Shown here piece by piece: positions 35,440 to 42,436 of a stretch of 64,000 nucleotides of DNA. The notes under the pieces were generated by a model, which was given only the letters and a program-made list of their open reading frames with translations, ran no database searches and was not told where the DNA came from. How positions within the stretch are numbered: the stretch's first letter is position 1; every line of letters starts with the position of its first letter. Source of the DNA: Flammeovirgaceae bacterium. Its GTDB lineage: Bacteria; Bacteroidota; Bacteroidia; Cytophagales; Cyclobacteriaceae. Made by a program: the position numbers and the translations under genes. The DNA lies in contig JAIYCV010000023.1 of the NCBI GenBank assembly GCA_027487845.1, forward strand, positions 1 to 64,000, given 5' to 3'.

Positions 35440-35486
35440 AAAATGTCTCATCCTAAAATAGGTTTACACGAATTAACGTGTAAACA
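35440..35486. repeat. Possible solo insertion-sequence end with hairpin
   Basis: The stretch TGTCTCATCCTAAAATAGG runs into a perfect 9-bp inverted repeat (gtttacacg 35462-35470 / cgtgtaaac 35477-35485). The TGTCTCAT... motif resembles terminal sequences I associate with Bacteroidota insertion sequences, but there is no transposase here. Confidence 0.35.
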
Positions 35487-35554
35487 AGTACAAAATGGCA
35501 GGGTGCCATGCCAACTATAAAAGGGGCGTTAGTTTAGTAGTTGAAAATAACATG

Positions 35555-35983
35555 CTAAACCCTTTCAGTTAAACTTTTTTTGTAGTTCCTCATCACATCT
35601 TTTACGAAAGCATCCGTCTTTTCTTTAGTCATTTTAGCGAGTGCTTTTTGTTCAGGCATTACATCGCAGTATTTTCCACCCCATAACAAAATCTCCATTA
35701 TAATGGGATATACATCTATACCCTTTTGAGTTAATTTATATTTAAATTTTGATTTACTTCCGACAAAAATTTCTTTAGTGATCAGTCCTTCATTTTCTAA
35801 AACTACCAACTTATCTGCTAACACATTTGTAGCAATACCTTCCTCCATTTTTAACAAATCTCCATACGTTTCTTTGCCGAAATAAACTAAATCTCTAATA
35901 ATTAACAGCGACCATTTATCCCCAAAAACATCCAGTGATTGAGATACACCACAGGTCGATCTCGTCCTTTTTATGCCTACCAT
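35555..35983 (-). CDS. HxlR-family transcriptional regulator
   Basis: A 142-residue winged-helix regulator. The N-terminal RSTCGVSQSLDVFGDKWSLLI contains the conserved Cys and the GxKWxLLI helix of the HxlR family; the wing is SKFKYKLTQKG. HxlR proteins with an N-terminal Cys often sense aldehydes, quinones or oxidants. The gene is divergent from a decayed dehydrogenase, ohr and a VOC gene, which are therefore its probable targets. Confidence 0.92.
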   Translation of the reverse strand: MVGIKRTRSTCGVSQSLDVFGDKWSLLIIRDLVYFGKETYGDLLKMEEGIATNVLADKLVVLENEGLITKEIFVGSKSKFKYKLTQKGIDVYPIIMEILLWGGKYCDVMPEQKALAKMTKEKTDAFVKDVMRNYKKSLTERV

Positions 35984-36001
35984 AAAAATTATTTTTTATT
36001 T

Positions 36002-36053
36002 ACTTGCAAATTACAACTAAACACTTTTACATTTGTACTTGTAAATAGCAAGT
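36002..36053. promoter_or_regulatory. Candidate HxlR operator and plus-strand promoter
   Basis: Contains a TTG (36004-36006), 21 bases, then TACATTTG (36028-36035), a good -33/-7 pair reading rightward. Overlapping and following it is ACTTG-N7-CAAGT (36037-36053), and ACTTGyAAAT occurs twice (36002 and 36037). The palindrome placement at the start site suits repression by the divergent HxlR protein. Confidence 0.6.
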
Positions 36054-36104
36054 GCAAAAGTAATCAAATTAAAAACAAATTAAAAACGATTTAAAAATCA
36101 AAAA

Positions 36105-36262
36105 ATGAGTAGGCAGAAAGTTTTAATCACTAGCGCAAGCTCAGGTTCGCCTTTATTTCAGCAATAACGCTGGCCGAAGATGGTCGGACGGTATTCGCAA
36201 CAATGCGAGATGTGAATGGCAAAAACAAAGCGAACCAGAGAACAACTGTTGCAGTGGGCTAA
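36105..36262 (+). pseudogene. Decayed short-chain dehydrogenase (SDR) remnant
   Basis: Starts MSRQKVLITSASSG, the Rossmann beta-alpha of an SDR, then hits a stop. In a shifted frame it resumes as ITLAEDGRTVFATMRDVNGK, followed by NKANQ, the next SDR segment, and then ends. Only about 50 of the roughly 250 residues remain, with the glycine motif damaged. It sits where HxlR-controlled SDR genes are usually found. Confidence 0.75.
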
Positions 36263-36331
36263 ACATAATAGTGTTGCAGTTTAAAATAAAAATTCGATCT
36301 CAAGTAAAATAATAATTAAACAAAAATTAAA

Positions 36332-36748
36332 ATGGAAAAATTGTATGAAGCAGAAGTAACCACGTTAGCAGGTCGTAACGGTCACGCACAATCATCGGAT
36401 GGTTTATTGGATGTCGATGTCAGATTTCCCAAAGAAATGGGAGGAGCTGGTAACGCTACCAATCCCGAGCAATTATTTGCGGCAGCTTGGTCGGCTTGTT
36501 TTGGTACGAGTGTAACAATTGCTGCGGGAATCGAAAAAGTTAAAATTGGAGAAGTGTTGGTAACTGCTAAAATTGGTGTATTACATGATAGCGGTAATTT
36601 TGATCTTGGGGCCCATCTTCTGGTTAAAATAAATGATGTAGACTACGATACTGCTAGAAAACTGGTAGAAGCCACTAAATCAATTTGTTCGTATTCAAAA
36701 GCAACAAAAGGAAATATTAACACGGTTTATGAAGTTGTAGCAAATTAA
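36332..36748 (+). CDS. ohr: Organic hydroperoxide resistance protein (Ohr/OsmC family)
   Basis: A 138-residue Ohr-type thiol peroxidase. Both catalytic cysteines are present: C56 (AAWSACFGTS) and C119 (KSICSYSKATKGN). R15 and E46, expected near the active site, are also in place. Ohr reduces fatty-acid and other organic peroxides with lipoylated proteins. It lies downstream of the HxlR-type promoter region and 46 bases before a VOC gene, suggesting an oxidant- or electrophile-response unit. Confidence 0.9.
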   Translation: MEKLYEAEVTTLAGRNGHAQSSDGLLDVDVRFPKEMGGAGNATNPEQLFAAAWSACFGTSVTIAAGIEKVKIGEVLVTAKIGVLHDSGNFDLGAHLLVKINDVDYDTARKLVEATKSICSYSKATKGNINTVYEVVAN

Positions 36749-36794
36749 TTAAAAACGATCAAAACAATAATCACTCAAATAAATTTTAATAAAC

Positions 36795-37160
36795 ATGGTA
36801 ACTACTCTAAATTGGTTTGAAATACCAGCTACAGATTTCGAAAGAGCAAAGACTTTTTATGCAAAAGTTTTAGATGTTCAAATTCATGACGACCCTAACA
36901 GGCAATATGCCTATTTACCGTCTGATCCACAAAAAGGTGGATTTGGCGGAGCAATTGGCTTTGGTGAAAACTTTGTCCCTGCAATGACTGGCACAACTAT
37001 TTACCTAGATGGCGGAAATGACCTTTCAGTTCCATTAGGCAGAGTAGAAAGTGCTGGTGGAAAAGTCATTCTACCGAAGACTGCTATTGGTGGCAACGGC
37101 TTTATTGCACTCTTTATTGATACAGAAGGAAACAAAGTTGGATTTCATTCAATGGGATAG
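36795..37160 (+). CDS. VOC-superfamily (glyoxalase-like) protein
   Basis: A 121-residue protein with two beta-alpha-beta-beta-beta units typical of the vicinal oxygen chelate fold: LNWFEIPATDFERAKTFYAKV at the N-terminus and LGRVESAGGKVILPKT...FIDTEGNKVGFHSM at the C-terminus. The substrate is unknown; small members act in glyoxal, antibiotic or electrophile detoxification. It follows ohr closely and probably shares its promoter. Confidence 0.88.
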   Translation: MVTTLNWFEIPATDFERAKTFYAKVLDVQIHDDPNRQYAYLPSDPQKGGFGGAIGFGENFVPAMTGTTIYLDGGNDLSVPLGRVESAGGKVILPKTAIGGNGFIALFIDTEGNKVGFHSMG

Positions 37161-37331
37161 TTCAGAGTTCTCCCGTAGCTTTTTAAAATTGCTGATAGAA
37201 GTGTTATCATTGATATTTCTATCAGCTTTGAGCTATATCCATGAACAAAGAATCGCAAACATTCACGTTAGCCGCTATTTTTCGGAGGCCACGTTCAAGA
37301 AAATATCGACAGAGAAAAATTTAAAAGACAA

Positions 37332-37982
37332 TTGGAGAAGAAAGGAAATCTTTTGGTGTTGACTCCGATTTTCGGGTGCGTACTTTTTATTGTTCTTTAC
37401 TTTGTTGCGACACTTTTTTATCCTGGAGGTTCACAGGTTGACCCAGACTCTATTGGTTTTAGTTGGACGGATAACTATTGGTGCAACTTACTAAACGACT
37501 ATGCCATTAATGGACAACCCAATCCTGCTAAACCAATAGCCATTGCAGGAATGTGTGTTCTTTGCTTGACGCTTTCATTTTTTTGGTTACTATTTCCAAA
37601 TCACGTTAATATTAGAAAACCCATCGGACTGTTAATCCAAATTTCTGGTATTCTGGCAATGACAATTTCATTATTTCTGTTTACGACTATCGACCATGAC
37701 TTAATAACAAATCTTGCGTCAGTCTTCGGACTTATTGCCGCGACCGGGACATTTATCGGGCTTTTCAAGGCCAAATGGTATGGCCTCTTTGCATTTGGAC
37801 TTCTTAATATACTTCTTGTAGGACTGAATAATTATGTTTATTACAACAAAGGACTTATTGGCTATTTGCCAATAATTCAAAAAATTAGTTTTGTGACATT
37901 CTTAGTTTGGATTTGTTCCATTGACATTAAAATTTATCGCGTGACATTAACGATACTTAGAGCAAGAAAAAATAGCCGCTAA
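37332..37982 (+). CDS. Polytopic membrane protein, unknown function
   Basis: A 216-residue protein with about six membrane segments and a conserved-looking periplasmic loop (YPGGSQVDPDSIGFSWTDNYWCNLL). The plan recalls DUF998-type proteins but I cannot assign it firmly. The start is uncertain: TTG at 37332 is the first usable codon, but the frame stays open upstream to 37272 (…NIDREKFKRQLEKKG), so an N-terminal piece may be missing. A cassette-type repeat begins 2 bases after the stop. Confidence 0.6.
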   Translation: MEKKGNLLVLTPIFGCVLFIVLYFVATLFYPGGSQVDPDSIGFSWTDNYWCNLLNDYAINGQPNPAKPIAIAGMCVLCLTLSFFWLLFPNHVNIRKPIGLLIQISGILAMTISLFLFTTIDHDLITNLASVFGLIAATGTFIGLFKAKWYGLFAFGLLNILLVGLNNYVYYNKGLIGYLPIIQKISFVTFLVWICSIDIKIYRVTLTILRARKNSR

Positions 37983-37984
37983 AA

Positions 37985-38092
37985 CTGCTTATGTAATAGC
38001 GGGGTGACGTGTTGAATTTTCGTTTTGTTTTCATAATTTCGTTCTGCTTGTGAGGCAGGACGCAGTTTAAAATCCCGTCCGATCACAAATAT
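37985..38092 (+). repeat. Cassette-type intergenic repeat, copy 2
   Basis: Nearly identical in blocks to copy 1. Inner hairpin CGTTCTGC / GCAGGACG with loop ttgtgag, outer arms CGGGGT / ATCCCG. Lies immediately 3' of the membrane-protein gene and in the same orientation. Confidence 0.85.
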
Positions 38093-38227
38093 TGACGTGG
38101 CAGTAATTGGCCGGCTCCGTGGAGAGTTGAGCGTTAGTTAATGATGTTGATTAAAAAATAAGGAGCGAGTTTATTTCTGTGGACGTTTCGACTTGGTAGC
38201 GAATTTTTATTCGTGGAATTAACAGAA

Positions 38228-38752
38228 ATGAGAGGAAATAGAGGACTGAATTCAAGAACCAAGCAACAGATGGAAATTAGTGGAGTCGAATTGGATAGCA
38301 TAATTGAAGAATTGAATAAGGTCAAACCTGTTTCTAATAGAGAATTAAATGATCCTGACGACTCCAGATTTACTGAGATTGAAAAAGACTTTTTTAAAAA
38401 ATTTAAACCAGAATATTCTTTGATTATTTACGGATCACTTGCGCCAAATGGCCCCAACCATTCTGTCATTGAACATATCAAAGGAGAATACAAAAAAGCA
38501 AAAGTCAAAGGCAAGTTAGAAAACAAGGGTTGGGGCGCTGAATTAGGTTTTCTCGGGTTTAGACACGCGAGTATTGAAGAGCAGACTGAAATTGCAGGTA
38601 TTGTTCTTTTTTCAGAAGAGCTAGTAGAAAATTGGCTACGCCTAGACGACTTTGAAGGAACTGGATACAGACGCGTACTGGCCAAGTATGAATTGGACAC
38701 TGGAGAAATTGGAGTTGGAAACATTTATGCTATTAACGAGGACAACCATTGA
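38228..38752 (+). CDS. Gamma-glutamylcyclotransferase / AIG2-like protein
   Basis: A protein of about 174 residues. Residues about 60-170 carry the GGCT-like fold: LIIYGSLAPNGPNHSVIEHI (the YGSL substrate loop), GKLENKGWGAELGF and WLRLDDFEGTGYRRVLA, where the Glu of the FEG segment is the expected catalytic acid. An approximately 55-residue charged N-terminal extension has no clear fold. The ATG at 38228 is used; GTG 38213 or ATG 38270 are possible. It is flanked by cassette-type repeats on both sides. Confidence 0.75.
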   Translation: MRGNRGLNSRTKQQMEISGVELDSIIEELNKVKPVSNRELNDPDDSRFTEIEKDFFKKFKPEYSLIIYGSLAPNGPNHSVIEHIKGEYKKAKVKGKLENKGWGAELGFLGFRHASIEEQTEIAGIVLFSEELVENWLRLDDFEGTGYRRVLAKYELDTGEIGVGNIYAINEDNH

Positions 38753-38790
38753 GACCGAAAAAAATATCATGACAGAAGTCCAACTACTAC

Positions 38791-38920
38791 CAACACTATG
38801 CTTATGCATAGCGGGGTAACGTGTTGACTTTTCGTTTTGTTTTCATAATTTCACCTTGCAACGTGTGACAGTGACGCGCTTTAAAAGCCTGAGCCGTCAT
38901 AAACATAAATGTTAGCGGGC
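38791..38920 (+). repeat. Cassette-type intergenic repeat, copy 3
   Basis: Shares ctatgcttatgcatag (its own small palindrome), gcggggtaacgtgttga and cgttttgttttcataattt with copies 1 and 2, then diverges in the second half. It ends near aaatgttagcggg, in the gap before the next membrane-protein gene. Confidence 0.75.
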
Positions 38921-39002
38921 ATTCTAAAACGACAATGCAAACAGACAAATCGAACATATAAACATAGAAATTTTGACAGCAAACATTTTAACTTTTTAGC
39001 CT

Positions 39003-39407
39003 ATGACAAGTAACAAATTAACCTGCATAAATATCTTGGTTGTCATTTCAGTATTGGCTACAATATTCCATGTATTGATATTAGTAAGGGTAATTCCTTA
39101 TGAAATAGCTTGGGGTGGAAGATTAAAAACCGTTGAAGAAATGTATGTTTTTGAAACTATTTCCATTTTGATAAATTCTTTTTTCATTTTTATACTATTT
39201 CAAAAAGGAGAATACATACGTTATTTCTTGGGGAAGAAGACAGTAAACCTATTTTTATGGATTTTCTTTACAATTTTTGCTTTAAACACTATTGGTAATG
39301 TATTTGCCAAAACGAACTTTGAAAAATATCTCGCAATAGTAACTTTGTTAAACTCAATTTTAATTTGGGCAATTAATAAACCACTTGGGAATAAATTATC
39401 TAATTGA
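39003..39407 (+). CDS. Small four-helix membrane protein, unknown function
   Basis: A 134-residue protein with four membrane segments (about 9-30, 48-66, 82-100, 108-124) and short loops. I do not recognise the family. AT-rich codon use and position between a cassette-type repeat and a serine hydrolase gene (15-base gap) suggest an acquired gene, possibly co-transcribed with the hydrolase. Confidence 0.6.
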   Translation: MTSNKLTCINILVVISVLATIFHVLILVRVIPYEIAWGGRLKTVEEMYVFETISILINSFFIFILFQKGEYIRYFLGKKTVNLFLWIFFTIFALNTIGNVFAKTNFEKYLAIVTLLNSILIWAINKPLGNKLSN

Positions 39408-39422
39408 TGTGTTAATCTTAAT

Positions 39423-40505
39423 ATGAAAATAATTTTGAGGTCTTTTACAATTTTTTTATTACATTTAGTATTAATCTCAAGTTGCAGTAAAAATGATGAT
39501 GTTGATCAACCAACACCCTCTGATTCTATGTTTTTCCCTTCCAATACAAATTCTACTTGGGAAACTAAAACGCTTTCAAGTTTGGGGTGGAATCAAAACG
39601 CAGTTCAACCATTGAAGGATTTTCTTACACAGAAAAACACAAAGTCTTTTATGATACTTGTGAATGGAAGAATTGTAATGGAAGAATATTATAATGGTCA
39701 TTCTGTAAGCACTACTTGGGAATGGAATAGTGCAGGTAAAACTTTAGTAGCCACAACAACGGGAATTGCACAACAAGAAGGGTTACTGAATATTAATAAC
39801 AAAGCATCTGATTATATCGGAACGGATTGGACAAGTATGCCATTGGCAAAGGAAGACTTGATTTCTGTAAGACATTTACTAACAATGACAGCAGGCAATG
39901 ATGATACAAAACAATATGTTATTAAACCCAACTTAACTTATGTTGCAGACGCAGGAACTCGGTGGGCGTACAGTAATATTTTTCAAAAATTGACTAATGT
40001 TGTTGCCACTGCAAGCAATAAAACTTTTGAAACTTATTTTAACGAAAAATTAAAAAGTAAAATTGGAATGGATGGATTTTGGAATTTCGGAACAATCTTT
40101 ACCATTTACCACAGTACAACCAGAAGTATGGCAAGGTTTGGTCTATTGGCATTGAATAAAGGGAAATGGAATAGCGAACAAGTTATAAATGAAACCTTTT
40201 TTAATGAGAGTATTTCAACATCTCAAAATATCAATGCTTCTTATGGATATTTATGGTGGTTAAATGGAAAAACTAGTTTTATGATTCCAGGTGAGCAAAC
40301 AGTTTACAAGGGTTACTTGGTTCCAAATGCGCCTGCTGATATGTATTCAGCTATGGGAGCAAACGACCAAAGAATTTATGTAATCCCAAGTAAAAAAATG
40401 GTGGTTATAAGAATGGGAGATGCGTCTGACCCTGCAAATCCAAATTTTGCTGTTTCAGGTTTTGACAACGAGCTTTGGGGCAAAATAAACGCTCTCATAA
40501 ATTAA
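39423..40505 (+). CDS. Lipoprotein serine hydrolase, class C beta-lactamase fold
   Basis: A 360-residue lipoprotein (signal ending LISSC, Cys21) of the serine beta-lactamase / DD-peptidase superfamily. The catalytic SxxK is SAGK in WNSAGKTLVATTT and the YxN is YSN in WAYSNIFQ; RHLLTMTAG and YGYLWWLNG are also typical of family S12 esterase-type members. A clear KTG triad is not seen, so an esterase or peptidase role is more likely than antibiotic hydrolysis. It is followed by a second type of foldable repeat. Confidence 0.85.
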   Translation: MKIILRSFTIFLLHLVLISSCSKNDDVDQPTPSDSMFFPSNTNSTWETKTLSSLGWNQNAVQPLKDFLTQKNTKSFMILVNGRIVMEEYYNGHSVSTTWEWNSAGKTLVATTTGIAQQEGLLNINNKASDYIGTDWTSMPLAKEDLISVRHLLTMTAGNDDTKQYVIKPNLTYVADAGTRWAYSNIFQKLTNVVATASNKTFETYFNEKLKSKIGMDGFWNFGTIFTIYHSTTRSMARFGLLALNKGKWNSEQVINETFFNESISTSQNINASYGYLWWLNGKTSFMIPGEQTVYKGYLVPNAPADMYSAMGANDQRIYVIPSKKMVVIRMGDASDPANPNFAVSGFDNELWGKINALIN

Positions 40506-40525
40506 ACACTTCTAAAAATAACGAA

Positions 40526-40645
40526 CCGATAACATCGGTTTGGCAATATGGCGGGTGCAGTGCTTCTATGATAGTTTAGTACAAAGTTCAAGTTCAGTTT
40601 TTTAATTGAACATTCGTGCTAAAAATCCGCCACTTCGCAAAGCCG
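40526..40645 (+). repeat. Second-type foldable intergenic repeat
   Basis: Starts with the small palindrome CCGAT-aac-ATCGG. tttggcaatatggcggg near its start pairs imperfectly with tccgccacttcgcaaagcc near its end, leaving bulges. It lies 20 bases after the serine-hydrolase stop and ends just before the chimeric DUF4062 gene. Confidence 0.6.
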
Positions 40646-40687
40646 AGAATCGTTGTGAGCAACCCCTCTAGAAGAAATTGGTATCTT

Positions 40688-41494
40688 ATGAAAAGAAAAC
40701 TTCAAATTTTTGTATCATCAACTTATAGCGATTTGAAAGGTGAAAGACAAGCAGCTGTTGAAGCAATATTAAGGTCTGGGAACATACCAGCTGGTATGGA
40801 ACTTTTTGCGGCAGGCAGTGCGCTACTTATTGTTCCGAAAGCTTCTCAGTTGTGGCAGCAAAAAGCAATGCCGCTTTTCAAACAAAAAAAGTATGAACTC
40901 GGCATGCCCTTTTTAGATAGCGCTGTAAAATATGATAAAACCAATCACTGGCTCGAATACCGAGCATTTATGAAATGTATTTTCCAGAAATCATATAGGG
41001 CAGCTATCAATGACTTTAACCTAGCTATAAAGAAAAATGGCAATTCATGGGTTATGGATCACTCGTATGTATTCTACAAAGGTCTATGCTATCTGCAACT
41101 GAATAAGTTGGACTCTGCTGAGTTTCTTTTTAAAAAGGAAATGGAGCAAGAAATAAAGGATTGCAAGGAAGCCCACTATTTGCATTGGTTTTACATGGGA
41201 GTGCTGCAACACGAACAAGAGAAATATGCTGAAGCGATCACTAGTTTTGACAACAGTCTCCGTCAAAATTCTCAATTTAGCGATGCGCAATATTATAAAG
41301 CTGTTTGCCTTTTTGAATTGAAACAAATAAACCAAGCACTTGACGTTTTGAATCAAGCAAAAGAAAATTTAAAAGCTGGTTACACCCTTAATGAAGACAA
41401 CGCTATTTATGAGGCATACCCATATCAGATTAATAAAGTCATGATCAACGCCACGATAGATGGCTATAGAGATGAATTAAGTCAGAAAAAATAG
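40688..41494 (+). CDS. Chimeric DUF4062-fragment / TPR protein
   Basis: A 268-residue protein. Residues 1-44 (KLQIFVSSTYSDLKGERQAA..., IPAGMELFAAGS) are the first half of a DUF4062 domain, cut where homologs would continue with a W-x-x-I-K segment. From about residue 55 the rest is tetratricopeptide-like: KKYELGMPFLDSAVKYD, YRAAINDFNLAIKK, KLDSAEFLFKKEM, KYAEAITSFDNSLRQ, QINQALDVLNQAKEN. The ATG at 40688 is used, because upstream codons fall in the repeat. This looks like a fusion of two unrelated gene pieces; whether it is functional is unknown. Confidence 0.7.
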   Translation: MKRKLQIFVSSTYSDLKGERQAAVEAILRSGNIPAGMELFAAGSALLIVPKASQLWQQKAMPLFKQKKYELGMPFLDSAVKYDKTNHWLEYRAFMKCIFQKSYRAAINDFNLAIKKNGNSWVMDHSYVFYKGLCYLQLNKLDSAEFLFKKEMEQEIKDCKEAHYLHWFYMGVLQHEQEKYAEAITSFDNSLRQNSQFSDAQYYKAVCLFELKQINQALDVLNQAKENLKAGYTLNEDNAIYEAYPYQINKVMINATIDGYRDELSQKK

Positions 41495-41544
41495 TTGTTT
41501 CAGAGATACCATAACAGTATATTGAATCGATAAACCATTCATTC

Positions 41545-42384
41545 ATGAAGAAAATTATTCTTGCCTCCTTGGTTGTATTGTCTTTTCAAGGATTCGCGCA
41601 AAAGCCTTTGTACACTTTTCCGTTTGGTATTCAGACCTATACCTTCCGCAAAAGTTTCCCCAATGGTGTTGCGGCCACACTTGACTCGATCAAGAATATG
41701 GGGTTCACCGAAGTGGAAGGAATGATGGGCAAGGTGTCAGCCGAAGAATTTAAAAAACTATGTAAAGAACGGGGGCTTGATATTCCTTCAACAGGAACTG
41801 GATACGAAGATTTAGTGAAAGACCCGCAATCGGTTGCCAATACGGCTAAAACGTTGGGTTCATCGTTTGTGATGTGCGCGTGGATACCCCATGAATATGG
41901 AAAGTTTAATTTAGAAAACGCAAAAAAGGCTGTTACTGATTTTAACGCAGCTGGCAACGTGTTAAAGCAAAATGGAATTACGTTTTGTTACCATGTGCAT
42001 GGATACGAGTTTCAACCTTATGAAAAGGGGACACTGCTGGATTATATCATTCAAAATACCAACCCGGAATACGTTTCTTTCGAGATGGATATTTTGTGGA
42101 CACATTTCGGTGGTGGAGATCCTGTTGCGTTGTTAAAGAAGTATGGCAACCGCTGGAAGTTGTTGCATGTAAAAGATTTGAAGAAAGGTGTTCGCAAAGA
42201 TTTAACAGGTGGCACTTCGCAAGAAAATGACGTTGCGCTCGGTACTGGCGAAATTAATGTGGCAGCGGTTATACGCGAAGCAAAGAAGATCGGCATCAAG
42301 CATTATTTTATTGAAGATGAAAGTAGCCGCGTAAATACGCAGGTGCCTCAAAGTATAGCTTATCTCAAAAGTTTGAAGGAATAA
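41545..42384 (+). CDS. Secreted sugar phosphate isomerase/epimerase-like TIM-barrel protein
   Basis: A 279-residue protein with a signal peptide (MKKIILASLVVLSFQGFAQ). The barrel shows the AP-endonuclease-2-like layout: GIQTYTFRK, EVEGMMGK, FCYHVHGYEF, SFEMDILWTHFGGG, LLHVKDLK and HYFIEDESS, which supply His, Asp and Glu metal ligands. Exported members of this family are common in Bacteroidota and are linked to sugar or keto-sugar metabolism, but substrates are mostly unknown. The next plus-strand gene follows after 52 bases. Confidence 0.87.
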   Translation: MKKIILASLVVLSFQGFAQKPLYTFPFGIQTYTFRKSFPNGVAATLDSIKNMGFTEVEGMMGKVSAEEFKKLCKERGLDIPSTGTGYEDLVKDPQSVANTAKTLGSSFVMCAWIPHEYGKFNLENAKKAVTDFNAAGNVLKQNGITFCYHVHGYEFQPYEKGTLLDYIIQNTNPEYVSFEMDILWTHFGGGDPVALLKKYGNRWKLLHVKDLKKGVRKDLTGGTSQENDVALGTGEINVAAVIREAKKIGIKHYFIEDESSRVNTQVPQSIAYLKSLKE

Positions 42385-42436
42385 ATTGAATTGTTTATAC
42401 GCTTATCCTGCCTTCATTAAATAGCAGTCAACTATT

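Noticed and set aside
37051-37362. 103-codon frame overlapping the VOC gene end and the next membrane protein
   Set aside because: Mostly out of frame with VOC; translation shows no domain and it overlaps better-supported genes.
34601-38920. A true integron
   Set aside because: No integrase or clear attI was found and the repeats lack canonical GTTRRRY/RYYYAAC ends, so only 'integron-like' is claimed.
39423-40505. Serine hydrolase as an antibiotic-resistance beta-lactamase
   Set aside because: SxxK and YxN are present but no clear KTG, and the sequence fits esterase/peptidase-type family members better.
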